64,000 nucleotides of DNA, taken from Echiichthys vipera (lineage: Eukaryota > Chordata > Actinopteri > Perciformes > Trachinidae). Made by a program: the position numbers and the translations under genes. The notes beneath the pieces were generated by a model that saw only the letters and a program-made list of their open reading frames with translations, did not search any database and was not told the origin of the DNA. Shown piece after piece: positions 45,272-56,507 of this stretch; within the stretch, counting starts at the first letter, position 1; each line of letters opens with the position of its first letter. Where the stretch lies: the NCBI GenBank assembly GCA_963691815.1, contig OY829657.1:26293243-26357242 (forward strand), in the 5' to 3' direction.

Positions 45272-48200
45272 TTATGAGATAAAGAGTAAATCTAACCTTT
45301 CATTTAGGGTATTTTCTTTCTTTTGGAAGAAGATACGGGACACAGAGAGGAGACTGGAGATGAAGGAGGAAGTTGAGAAGAGGAGAAGGAAGATGGAGAA
45401 GGAGACTGAGGACAGGAGGAGGATGGAGGAAGAGACTGAGGGTGAGAAGAGAAGACGGACAGAGGAAGAGGCTGAGAAGAGGAGAAGGATGAGGAAGAGG
45501 CTGAAGGTGAGAAGAGGAGAAGGATGGAGGAGGCTGAGAAGAGGAGAAGGATGGAGGAGGGTGAGAAGAGGAGAAGGATGGAGGAAGAGGCTGAGAAGAG
45601 GAGAAGGATGGAGGAGGCTGAGAAGAGGAGAAGGTTGGAGGAGGCTGAGAAGAGGAGAAGGAAGATGGAAGAGGAGACTGGGGCGACGAGAAGGATGGAG
45701 GAAGAGGCTGAGGGTGAGAAGAGAAGAGGAAGAGGCTGAGAAGAGGAAAAGGATGGAGGAAGAGGCTGAGGGTGAGAATAGGAGAAGGATGGAGGAGGCT
45801 GAGAAGAGGAGAAGGTTGGAGGAGGAGTCTGAGGCGAGGAGAAGGATGGAGGAAGAGGCTGAGAAGAGGAGAAGGATGGAGGAGGCTGAGAAGAGGAGAA
45901 GGATGGAGGAGGCTGAGAAGAGGAGAAGGATGGAGGAGGCTGAGAAGAGGACAAGAAAGATGGAGGAGGAGACTGAGGCGACGAGAAGGATGGAGGAAGA
46001 GGCTGAGGGTGAGAAGAGGAGAAGGATGGAGGAAGAGGAGAAGGGTGGAGGAAGAGGCTGAGAAGAGGAGAAGGATGGAGGAGGCGGCTGAGATGGAGAA
46101 GATGGAGAAACAACAGGTAGAAGGTGAAGAACAAATTCTTCTTTTGGTGTTGGCTCTGGTGCTGATGGTGGTACTGGTCCTGGTTCTGGTCCTGCTCCAG
46201 ATTGATTGTCCTCAGGGGGGGCTGGTGGACTGTTATATACATGGGGAACAGGACCATCCGTAGGTGTCCCAGCTGCTTGTGGAGTAAACAACTCTGCAAA
46301 TAAATTATTAAAAGGCTCAGAATGGATTAGAACTCAATGCTACAATGGGCTAGATGTAGCATGTATATTTACATTGGTTGAATGTAATGGACAGCCACAC
46401 AGAGCCCATGAACAGATACACTATGGGATAGGGGTGTAATCTTTTTCTACGGTTACGATATGATTTAAGGACGATATCTGGCTCTTCTAGAACGATACAA
46501 TACGATGCAATGAGTTGAAATTGATAAAGTAACTGTTTTGGCCAAATATTCGGGGCAAAATAATAATACCTGGATACTAGACGTGCAGGTTAGGATTTTC
46601 TTGTAAGGTAATCAGGGGTAAAACTATTATGGATATAAATATAACAACATTTATTGGCAAAAAATAATTACATTTTTATTTGAAAATAACAACTTTAGTA
46701 ACTTTAAATTCAGTCAGCATTCAAAGTAGCTCAACATTCAACAACTCCTTTACAGGTGGAAGACTCTTTTCAATGCTCTTTTTTATACATCACCACGGTG
46801 GTGAAGTGAACATGAAATGTTATAGCCTATAAGGGCAATAAAACCAAAAAAAATTTAAGATACCAATCGAAAGGCTCATAATAATCTTCATACCCTCTAC
46901 TAAAAAAAATTATGTTTACATAATTTTAGACCCGACCAAAATTGAGTTGGAGAAGGAGCGTGCTTGGCTAAAAAGAGCTGTAGTGAAACACACCAGCAGC
47001 TTAGTTCCCGTCCCGAGCCATAGATACCATGGACAGGAAAAAGAATACGAAAGTCCTCCTGTGTTCACATCTCATCTCATCTCATCTCATCTCATCTTCA
47101 TCCGGGGTCGGGTCGCGGGGGCAGCAGCTTTAGCAGGGGACCCCAAACTTCCCTTTCCTGGGCCACATTAACCAGCTCTAACTGGGGGATCCCGAGGCGT
47201 TCCCAGGCCAGTGTGGAGATATAATCTCTCCACCTGGTCCTGGGTCTTCCCTGAGGCCTCCTCCCAGCTGGCCGTGCCTGGAACACCTCCCTAGGGAGGC
47301 GCCCAGGGGGCATCCTTACCAGATGCCCGAACCACCTCAACTGGCTCCTTTCAACGCTGAGGAGCAGCGGCTCTACTCCCAGTTCCTCACGGATGGCTGA
47401 ACTTCTCACCCTATCTCTAAGGGAGACTCCAGCCACCCTCCTGAGAAAACCCATTTCGGCCGCTTGTACTCGCGACCTCGTTCTTTCGGTCATGACCCAA
47501 CTTTCATGACCATAGGTGAGGGTAGGAACGAAGATTGACCGGTAGATCGAGAGCTTTGCCTTCCGGCTCAGCTCTCTTTTCGTCACAACGGTGCGGTAGA
47601 GCGACTGCAACACCGCCCCCGCTGCTCCGATTCTCCGGCCAAACTCACGCTCCATCGTCCCCTCACTCGTGAACATGATCCCGAGGTACTTGAACTCCTT
47701 CACTTGGGGTAAGGACTCATTCCCTACCTGGAGTAAGTAATCCACCGGTTTCCTGCTAAGAGCCATGGCCTCAGATTTAGAGATGCTGATCCTCATCCCA
47801 GCCGTTTCACACTCGGCTGCGAACCGATCCAGTGAGTGCTGAAGGTCACTGACCGACGATGCCATCAGGACCACATCATCTGCGAAAAGCAGAGACGAGA
47901 TCCTCAGCCCACCGAACTGCAACCCCTCCCCACCACGACTACGCCTTGAAATCCTGTCCATGAAATTCACGAACAGGATTGGTGACAAAGCGCACCCCTG
48001 GCGGAGGCCAACCCCCACCGGAAACGAATCCGACTTACTCCCGAGGATCCGGACACAGCTCTCACTTTGGGTGTACAGAGATTGGATGGCCTGTGTTCCT
48101 GTGTTCACGAGAAGCAAAAATGGCGGCGTCCTGAGCAGCTTTCCATTGGAATGAATGGGGCGCCATTTTTGGTACGCTGTCCATACTTGTTTCTATGTCC

Positions 48201-48927
48201 ATGCTCCCGCTGCGCTCAAAGTTCAAATCAATTGAACTTTGACCTTTCAAAAGCGCATTCAATAGCAGAAGCTTTGAGTGTGACGTTTACCTTTCCTAGG
48301 CAACCAGAGAGCGACATCAAGTCGGTTAGAAAGATGTAGGAAAAACTCATTGTATGTTTACGAACTAACGGTTGTTTAAATACTAACGTTGATTTAGCCA
48401 TTGACTAGGTCTCTGCGCCCAACCTCGCAGTGAGCCCAGCGCAAAACTCTTGTCATGTGAAGGCCCCTTTAATCTTATGTTCATTTACTATTAAAGGTGC
48501 TGAAATACTTCCATATAAAGTATATTGTGCTTGAAAACAATGTGCAGTTTGTTACTATCAATACAATAGATTATTTATGTTACAGGGGAATTTTATATTG
48601 ATATATGTCCCGAGTTAAGGACAACTTGCAGAGCACCTATCGATGTAGCTGGATTGTAGGAATATCAATCGATAAATCGATGGAGTAGCTTAATCGTTAC
48701 ACCCCTACTATGGGATAGTAAACTATGATGTATTTATCTTGAACAAGGATGATCTTACTTTTAAGGAGGTGGTCATAGAGTTTGCTCATTTTCTTTACTA
48801 TCTCCTGGACAACCCCATCAGTCATAGAAATATGGTGAACCATGTCCCCGTGAATTGCCCCGTTGCGGCCCAGATGCCCCAAAAAAAAAAGGATTGGGTA
48901 GCAGCCAAGAGCATTTAGTTTAAAAAC
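45272..48927 (-). CDS. Spliced minus-strand frame of unknown family (partial)
   Basis: Exon A (48759-48927) has a TTTCTTGCAG acceptor and a GTAAGATC donor. It encodes 56 residues including LGHLGRNGAIHGDMV and QEIVKKMSKLYDHLLK. Exon B starts at 46293 after TTTATTTGCAG, and the split codon joins in frame to give KKLFTPQAAGTPTDG. It continues Pro-rich (PPAPPEDNQSGAGPEPG) and stays open to a stop at 45272. Most of exon B is the purine minisatellite, read here as Ser/Leu/Phe/Pro repeats. The intron is only about 190 bp once the hAT element inserted in it is ignored. Upstream exons and the start codon are not identified. The matched phases and clean splice sites argue that this was a real gene, possibly transposon-derived. 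Function unknown. Confidence 0.5.
45360..46100. repeat. GA-rich minisatellite, open in several frames
   Basis: About 740 bp of imperfect 27-36 bp units built on GAGAAGAGGAGAAGGATGGA and GGAGGCTGA. The + strand is almost pure purine. One + frame reads as a Glu/Arg coiled coil, followed beyond the array by a hydrophobic stretch (about 46136-46205). The - strand frame belongs to exon B of the spliced gene. Confidence 0.95.
46429..48707. mobile_element. hAT element, 8-bp duplication CTATGGGA
   Basis: TAGGGGTGTAA and TTACACCCCTA inverted ends are flanked by CTATGGGA at 46421-46428 and 48708-48715. It is inserted in the short intron of the minus-strand frame and disrupted by a Rex3 LINE. No transposase was recognised. 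Confidence 0.93.
47069..48097 (-). mobile_element. Rex3 (RTE-type) LINE, 5'-truncated, perfect TSD
   Basis: About 1 kb of ORF2 C-terminus is open on -: GVGLRQGCALSPILF, LLFADDVVLMASS (RT motif C), MEREFGRRIGAAG, RSQLRWFGHLVRMPPGRLP, then GRPRTRWRDYIS and a stop. It ends in an ATCTC repeat tail. The 11-bp duplication CCTGTGTTCAC at 47058-47068 and 48098-48108 is perfect, so insertion is recent. It lies inside the hAT element. Confidence 0.93.
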
Positions 48928-49231
48928 CTGCAAGAAATGTAGTAAAGAAAAATATATGCATTTACACAATGGTTTAACAAATAAACATAACAGGAGTTTA
49001 GGCATGGATAAGCGAGGCTAATCAGCACCCACTCAAGAGCTTCAACTCCCCAAAATTTGCAAATAATGTTAAATTACGTTTTGCTCAGTAACTAAGCTTT
49101 ATACAATCTGTCACAATATTTCGATAATTCATACATGCAATTAAGTCAAACTGTAACAGGCATATTGATCAATGATAAAACTCTTTTTTACAGCTGGTTT
49201 CACATTGACTAAAAGTAAGACCAATCATTAT
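48928..49231. other. No recognisable feature
   Basis: Sequence immediately upstream (on -) of exon A; no further exon could be supported. Confidence 0.4.
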
Positions 49232-49442
49232 GTTATTGTCTGATGGCCGTCCTCCACAGAGCTGGGCCTGTCTGACGTTCCTGCCTGCAATAGGGAAGGT
49301 TTTCGTTGCCACCGTACTCTACGGGGGAATTGTTGGGTCTATGTTTATCATAGTGTGGTTTTTACCTAGTTTGTAAAGTGTCCTGAGATAACTTTTGTTT
49401 TGATTTGGCACTATAAATAAAATAAAATTGAATTGAACTGAA
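49232..49442 (+). mobile_element. Rex1-type 3' tail, (TTGAA)n end
   Basis: Same tail family as 12738-12946, sharing CGTTCCTGCCTG and GGGGGAATTGTTGGGTCTAT. Confidence 0.7.
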
Positions 49443-49939
49443 TTGATGGGACAAACCCCTTGTTAAATTACAGTCATTAAAACTCACAGATAGCTGGGCG
49501 GACTTTATGGTCCTGCAGGAGTTTCTATGAGTCCTGACAGAAGACGCCCATTGACAGTCCTTCAGCTTTGCTTGTTTATTTTTCAATTTTTCATTTACTG
49601 GAAATGGGCAGACACATTCTGTCAGTCTTCCTCCCAAGGGAATTTGGGGCGTGGCATGAGGGTCATGGCTTTTTTTTCGGCTTTGTCATTCTGCAAATAA
49701 AAATGAAACAGAGGGTTTATTTAAGTTGTTTTCGGTTCCTCTTATCTTGTCTTATCTTATATATATATATCTTATACTTAGAAATGTTTGTTTTCAGTTG
49801 ATTACAGTATCAAAGACACAAATATAGTATGTGCTTTTGTTCATGCATAATAGTCCTGTTGCAATTGGGGTCAATACCTGACATATGACGTGTGTAACCT
49901 TCCACAGGTTAAAGTCTGATTACTTTATCATACATTCTT

Positions 49940-50024
49940 TGTAATATTCTGTTGCTGCTGTGACAAAAGAATTTCCCCATCTGCGGGACATTAAAGGTTT
50001 TCTGATTCTGATTCTGATTCAAAC
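49940..50024 (+). mobile_element. Short LINE 3' tail, (TTCTGA)n end
   Basis: AATTTCCCCATCTGCGGGAC followed by GATTCTGATTCTGATTC, a common fish LINE 3' terminus. Confidence 0.6.
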
Positions 50025-50771
50025 ATAAATGACAATTGGGGTTATGTATATTATAATTTAATAATTAACACCAGAACTAAGTCATTTTATCTTGGAATTT
50101 GTCAGGCCTGGGCAGGAATGAGGACTCAGATGCGGAGGTACGCAGATCAAACTGGTATTTATTCTTAAAAGTCCAAAGCGTGACGCACTGAGCCAATTAA
50201 ACACAAAAACAAGTCGCTCCAACCAGGAGGATAACAGGGTGAAAAAGGTACCGTGGCCCTGAGGGGCAAATGACAACGACAAATCCAAAATGACAACGAC
50301 AAATTCAAAATGACAACGACAAATTCAAAATGACAACGACAAATTCAAAATGACAATGACAAATTCAAAATGACAACGACAAATTCAAAATGACAACGAC
50401 AAATTCAAAATGACAATGACAAATTCAAAATGACAACGACAAATTCAAAATGACAATGACAAATTGGAAATCACAACAACATTAACTCAAACCGGAAAGG
50501 GTAAGTTTCTCTGAGCAGAGGATGGGCCCTCCTGATTGGACAGACGGACTGTCTGTCGTATAACAGGAAGAGAGAGGTGGAGAACCCGCTGCAGCTCTAC
50601 ATGGCCGTGTAACGTTAGGGCGCTCTGAATTTCCCAGTGATATGACTGGTTTAAGAGTGAGATATAGAAGCCAAAGCCGACACCGACACACATGTGAGGC
50701 AGACAGCTGCTGCACCTCCTTCACTGAACAGCTCCACCAATGCTGTCGACGCCCCGGTGGGAGGGATGGCA

Positions 50772-52230
50772 ATGGCCGTGAAGATTCAGCTGGACCAAAA
50801 CATGAACTGTGCATCGTAAGCTTAATTTCTTTGTGTTTGTCAGCGTTCACATAAGCCAGCGTTAGTGTTTCAGTCATAAGAACCGAAGTGTGGTTAGTAC
50901 TCTTGCTGTAAAGCAGCCCAAACACACCAGCTAACAAGCTAACGCTATTGTTAGCCCGCATTAGCGGTTAGCATCTGATTTTATCAAACCTAACGTTACA
51001 GGTTAACCCGGCGAAATCTGTAACATCAGTTCGCTAATGTTAAAACCCCGAAATGTAGTTACAGAGCGTTAGTTTGAGAGTATGTTTGCACAGTTAATGT
51101 ATTTATAATTTACGGTTGTAAGGACTGTTATTGCCTGGGCCCTGACAGCCCACAGACAGTTAAACGGAGCTATCAGGCACGTAACGTTAACAGCGATGTT
51201 GGTGTGTTAGCATCAGTTTCTAAGTTTAATGGAGAGACTGTCAGTAACGTTCGTGTAGGGACAGATGCTCCTACAGTTACAGAGCTGTTAGTGTTGTAGA
51301 TTCATGTGCATTTACTCTGCTATCAAGCATGAACTGTTGACTGTACATGTTCTATAGTAAACAGATATAGCCACTCCAATGACATGATGCTGTGTAAAAT
51401 AACACCACTGAGTATAATGCAGTCAGACACAACTCTACTAGTCCCTCTGACCTCAATGATCATATTGTATGATAATCTTAATGACATAATGTGATGACCT
51501 AATCTCAGTAAAGCTGGACTTATAAACACCTCAAATATGATTCAACTGCAGACTCATAAAAAAACAATAAAGTTAAAGCATCTCTTTAACAGTTTGAACA
51601 AACACATTTTAAACGTCATGCATATTGAATTCATTGCAGGGCCCTTGTATTTGACTACATTATTTATTTATTGTCAGTGTTTAATACAACAGTTTTATCA
51701 GAGTGGTAGTGATCCCCTAATCAGAATCAGAAAACCTTTAATATCCCGCAGACGGGGAAATTCGTTTGTCACAGCAGCAACAGAATATAACAAGCAGAAA
51801 ATAATACAAAATAAGATAAAAAATACCAAAAATAGGCAATAGTTAAATTTAAAAAGGGAAGAAATAGAAATAGACATATTTACATATCAACATTTTTTTG
51901 TCCAGGCTTCTCTTGGCAGTCCTGCTTTTAAACCATGATGGCAGCTGAGAGGTTGATGGACCAGTGATGGTGACGTCTGATCACCCTATCAAGGAGAAGC
52001 TGAATCCCTGAATGTGATCTAAAAGCATGTGTTTGCTTCCTCAGCCTTCACGTCGACCCTAACAGAGTCACAGAGAGATCTACATCACATCATCACCTCA
52101 TCAAAGATCGCTGTACCAGAGAGCCGTGCTGCCTGCCCTTTCCACATCCTGCCAGAACATCACCGGGGACAGCTGGACAGCCTGTCTCTCACACAACATT
52201 TGCAGTTTAACACAGGACATCAGTGTGAAA
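50772..52230 (+). CDS. Candidate two-exon small frame inside the 3.6 kb element
   Basis: ATG at 50772 begins MAVKIQLDQNMNCA and ends at a GTAAGC donor (exon end 50815). A TTCCTCAG acceptor at 52044 leads to an exon from 52045, and the split codon joins in phase to an open frame of about 55 codons with LHVDPNRVTE. No recognised domain. CpG-rich sequence precedes it. It could be a captured host exon or chance. Confidence 0.25.
51717..51840 (-). mobile_element. LINE 3' tail inserted in the 3.6 kb element
   Basis: AATCAGAATCAGAAAACC followed by CGGGGAAATTCGTTTGTCAC is the inverse of the tail at 49940-50024. Confidence 0.6.
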
Positions 52231-54286
52231 GTTTTAAGCTTAAGATTATTATTCGTCAAGAAAAAGTCAGACCAAAGTCTAAAATTCATATGAATAAAAA
52301 AAAATGTTTACGAAAACATTGCAAGATGTTTGCTTTTACCTTTGTCACTATTCACGTTTGCATAATTTACTACGTTGAGAAAAAAATGTTCCATATAACT
52401 CATGATTGTCTATGTATTTTGATCAATTAAAATATTTTCTAATAATAAAATAGTTAATTTAGGATCGTACAAATCTAATGAGTGCTTTCTAGTTTTAAAT
52501 GGATACATCTTATTTTTTTTTTCTTTTGACCATTTGGCACATCCACATTCATATTTCAAAAAGATCCAGTCTTGTGTTTTAAGTTTTGCTGGTGCAGTTA
52601 AACTTATTTTACATTTGTATTGCAGAATGTTTCTTATTGTTTTAACTGTAGTTCCTGAATATAAAAGTACATGAATAGTTTGTATATTTTGGGATGTTGG
52701 TAAATAGTTTCACTTCTGTGTGCAGACCTAACATTACTGGTGTAACTGATCTTAACTGCATAAAATGTTTTTATACAGAATGACACTAAGTATTTTTGTA
52801 GACTGTCACCTTAACGGGACATTTCATAATCTCAAGTCCTCCTCCTTCTGGAAACTGTCTCCTGATGATGGACCTAGTGAAGGTAACGGCTTTCTAATGT
52901 GCCGGCCACAGGCCGAGCAGACAACCTGCATCCTAGCTGCGTAATAATAGTGCATTGTTTTATGGACACAATATCTACAGTTAATGAGAGAAACATTTCA
53001 AAGGTAGATATAGATAATGATGATCTCATACTTAAAAATATAGTACAGAAAATAACCCAGATTGTTTTAAAATGGTCTTAAATTTACTGTTTTATTTATA
53101 GGATACCCTTTTTTAATATTATTATTCATCTATTTAGTCGTATTTGCAAGTTCAGAGATAAGTCAACATTTCATATAAAACATAAAATAATAAATGAGTT
53201 CTCTCTCTGTCCTCACTCTCCTGCTGTTCGTTACAGCCCCATACACGTAGTGTAGCGGTACATAATGAAAGTCACGTCTGACAGAAGCAGGGTTGTACAG
53301 AAGAAAACTGTTCACATCCAGATGAGGTGAGACGTGCCGTCTTCACGGAGCTGCGTGGACCAGGGCAGCTACTCAGCTATCTGCCGTTAGCAAAGGTTGC
53401 GTTTAACGCGCAGCTGGTGTTTTTGCTGAAGTACTTCCCACATAGTCCGATATACTCATCCTGATGTATAGGTTGGTTGACAACATATCATCTGTCACGC
53501 CGTACGGCTGCCCTGCATCAAAAATAATCCTTAATAATAGCGAAAGTATCTTCGGAAATACTCATGCTTTGAAAATAGGCTCTTTTCCGGGTTTTCCATC
53601 TCTCTCTTCTTGTTATACGACAGACAGTCCGTCTGTCCAATCAGGGGGGCCCATCCTCTGCTCAGAGAGACCTACCCTTTCCGGTTTGAGTTAATGTTGT
53701 TGTGATTTCCAATTTGTCGTTGTCATTTTGAATTTGTCGTTGTCATTTTGAATTTGTCATTGTCATTTTGAATTTGTCGTTGTCATTTTGAATTTGTCAT
53801 TGTCATTTTGAATTCGTCGTTGTCATTTTGAATTTGTCGTTGTCATTTTGAATTTGTCGTTGTCATTTGCCCCTCAGGGCCACGGTAAAAAGGGGCTTTC
53901 AAAAAGTTATTCTTACTAGGAAAAACAGGGAATACAAAAACCTGAGCGAGGATAAATCAAAGTTATTCTTACTAGGAAAAACAGGGAATACAAAAACCTG
54001 AGCGAGGATACTAGGATCTCTTGACAAGAAACAAGGCTGTGCAAACGAGCTGGAAACATTCGGCATTACGGACTAAATATTCTGGCAAAGAGACAGGGGA
54101 AGACATGGCCTATATACACATGAAGGGAGGGGACCACAGGTGGAAACAATCAAGGATCAGGGGATGACGTCAGACCGCTGACACAAGAGGAAGGGCAAGT
54201 GACCTGGAACGAGAGGAGAGTTACTTTTCAAAATAAAACAGGAAACTCACAGGACAAAACCCAAAGACAGGACAGACCTCATGATA

Positions 54287-54746
54287 GAAATCTATCAGTC
54301 TATCTAGATTAGCTCTCTAGAAAACATTCAGTGTATAAGTAAGTTGATTTGTGTTGAAACTGATTGCCACAGATGAACATCATATCTTTGAAATAAGGTA
54401 TTTATTAAATTACCAACAGCACTAAATAATATCTGTTGAATGACAATGTCATTTATATTATCTACATGTCTAATACATTTCTACAAAAGAACTGTAAGAC
54501 ACTTAAACACAAGGTTCCGAAAATACTTCAGAATGCATCTTCAATAGTTATTTATGTATCTCAGATGGGGTCTAAGCAACTCTGACACCATGTTGTTTTT
54601 GACAACAGTATGCTTTACTACACTCACAAGTCAATTTTTGTCCTTATTATCGACAAATCAGTTGCACTAATAAGTAGACAGTACAAAATTTACGCAATCT
54701 GTATTCCAGCTGTCATTTTTTATCAGTACCTCAATCCCAATGTTAC
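54287..54746. other. No recognisable feature
   Basis: AT-rich spacer between LTR and Harbinger element. Confidence 0.4.
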
Positions 54747-55150
54747 CTGGTGCCTGTTTCACAACGCAGGTTTAGTGAAAACTCTGAGTCTGTTAACCCT
54801 GAAATGAGGGAAACTCTGAGTTTTTCCGTTTCACAAAGGGAGGTAACTCAAACCGGAGAGAGAGGGGTAACTCTAGCCTGTTTCACAAAGAGAGGTAACT
54901 TAACTTCTTGGTCAGTTACCATGGTAACATGCTCTCTGAAACTAACCTGGTCCGGACCAGGTTTTTCTCAGAAAACCTTGAGTTTCTTTCTGTCTCCGCC
55001 CTCTTTCAGCCACATACGGCATTTGATTTCCTCATTCATTCAGTCAGCACCCGAGTTTTGGCGTAGTATAGTTCCGTCTGTTTTTTCAGAAAATCATTGC
55101 AAAAATCAGACATTAGAAGTTATATTAGGTGGCGACTATTTCCACTAGCA

Positions 55151-55545
55151 TGGCATGTCCTTTTGATAATGATCCCGTGGATGAAGGTGCAGAATTACTG
55201 CACAGAGAATTAAATATTCGTCGGGTGATGATTATCAAACTATTGATTATAGATGTTCTTGCATTTCAAGGCAATTCTCTTTTTGAGCGGTACCGTTTCA
55301 TATCCCAGCAGATATTGTGTGTTGCGCTGCGTTTTTTTGCAAAAGGATTTTTTTTTTATACAACGTATAAAAATCATTCAGTAGGCTTATATAGAAGTTA
55401 TATTAGATGGTGAATATTTCCACTACCATGGTATGGCCTTTTGATAACGATCCCGTGGATGAAGGTGACGCATTACCGCAAAGAGAATTAAATATTTGTC
55501 GGGAGATGATTATCAGGCCGCGCAAAGACGTCCTTAATATACTGC
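55151..55545 (+). pseudogene. Harbinger nuclease N-terminal fragments, duplicated
   Basis: The first fragment begins MACPFDNDPVDEGAEL and HRELNIRRVM. It then jumps past part of the family sequence to FERYRFISQQILCVALRFFAKG, and stops at 55413. A second start (from about 55429) repeats WPFDNDPVDEG and RELNICREMI and decays. The catalytic DDE domain is absent. The duplication suggests rearrangement or nested insertion of two copies. Confidence 0.85.
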
Positions 55546-55999
55546 AGCCATAATTACAAAATGAATGAAATGGATCTTTTGAGCAAGTTGAATGTATTTG
55601 ACTTAGCGTTTCCTAAATATAATCCCAGCTTTTCTTGCAATTCATAGGTTCAAAAGTGTGTGCTTTTAATGTGGTTACCAGTATATAAACTACTCCTATA
55701 GGTGGAAACAACAGCCTTCTGATCCAGAACCTATTTCACAGCAGGGTTGCTGAATACGCACAACACCGTTTCATGTCACAGTCCATCTCATCCCTCCTTA
55801 CATTTCCAACATTAACAACCAGTAATACTCTTATATCACAGCAGATATTGTGTGTTGCGCTGCGGTTTTTTGCAAATGGGAGTTTTTTATACAACATATA
55901 AAACAGCCACTTACGGTTATATTTACTTTACCATGTAAAACATGCTCAAAATGAGGCGTCACCATGAGATTGTGCCGATGTTTTACCTGTTTGAACAAT

Positions 56000-56292
56000 G
56001 TTTTTATGTTCCATCTTAAAGTTGCTGCCAAGTGCGCTTCTCCCCCGCGGTGTTGCACTTAAATGAAATAAACTAATAGGCTCCCACTCAAGCAGTTTCC
56101 GCTGTGATATTACTTTGATTGCAACAGGACTACATTTAAACTTATGCACTGACCCGAGCCGCAATGTTCTCCCGCACCGTCTCCCTCTCTTTTGCTGCTG
56201 CAGCGGTGTAAACCTGCTCAAACTCACCGTATGAGCGCATTAATATTTCCAATTCCAGTTGTAGCGTAGCCCTTCGCTTTCCCGTTGCCATG
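56000..56292 (-). pseudogene. Harbinger Myb/SANT-like DNA-binding protein remnant
   Basis: ATG at 56292 on - begins MATGKRRATLQLELEILMRS and continues with FEQVYTAAAAKERETVREN. It runs into a probable intron, and further on EKRTWQQL and HKNIVQT appear with a one-base slip. This is the N-terminal Myb-like helix set that recruits the Harbinger nuclease to its ends. Broken. Confidence 0.85.
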
Positions 56293-56507
56293 GTGACTCG
56301 TTGAATCAGGGCTCCACTGATGCTGTCTTTTTTTACTTGTGGTGCACGCGCTTAACTCAAGGTCAAAGTACTCTGAGTTGATCAACCTAACGCAAATCTG
56401 CTGTTCTGGAACTGAAAACTCAGAGTTTCCTATCTCAGAGCTGATCAACTCAGAGTTCAGGGTTAGACTCAGAGTTTTTTAAACTTGCTTTGTGAAACGG
56501 ACCCCTG

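Larger units (their letters stand above)
50251..53885. mobile_element. Unclassified 3.6 kb TIR element with 20-bp terminal arrays
   Basis: The extreme ends CCGTGGCCCTGAGGGGC and its inverse are flanked by TA (50249-50250, 53886-53887). Each end then carries a tandem array: ten copies of a 20-bp unit AAATTCAAAATGACAACGAC at left (50271-50465) and eight inverse copies at right (53711-53866). Inside the arrays the inverted homology continues about 120 bp (GGACAGACGGACTGTC and its inverse). No transposase is recognised in the roughly 3 kb interior, which is AT-rich with CpG-bearing sequence near the left end. A LINE tail is inserted at 51717-51840. Confidence 0.8.
50100..54286 (+). repeat. LTR (about 550 bp) split by a 3.6 kb element
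   Basis: The left part 50100-50250 starts TGTCAGGCCTGGGCAGG. The right part 53886-54286 ends CTCATGATA after AAAACCCAAAGACAGG. The end resembles the LTR-like repeat at 25522-25960. The right part contains a tandem duplication of about 57 bp (53900-54013, unit starting AAGTTATTCTTACTAGG). Confidence 0.6.
54750..56504 (+). mobile_element. Harbinger element with two gene remnants, CTG duplication
   Basis: Ends GTGCCTGTTTCACAACGCAG and the inverse of GGGTCCGTTTCACAAAGCA are flanked by CTG at 54747-54749 and 56505-56507. It carries the standard Harbinger pair: a nuclease remnant on + and a Myb/SANT remnant on -. Same family as the MITE at 31204-31648. Confidence 0.93.

Noticed and set aside
46136..46205. 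Plus-strand transmembrane segment after the coiled-coil repeat
   Set aside because: It is the antisense of a Pro-rich minus-strand segment that has matching splice phase. Kept only as a remark, since the plus strand lacks splice support.
48067..48339. Plus-strand 90-codon frame
   Set aside because: It spans the Rex3 5' truncation point and hAT sequence, so it is a junction artefact.
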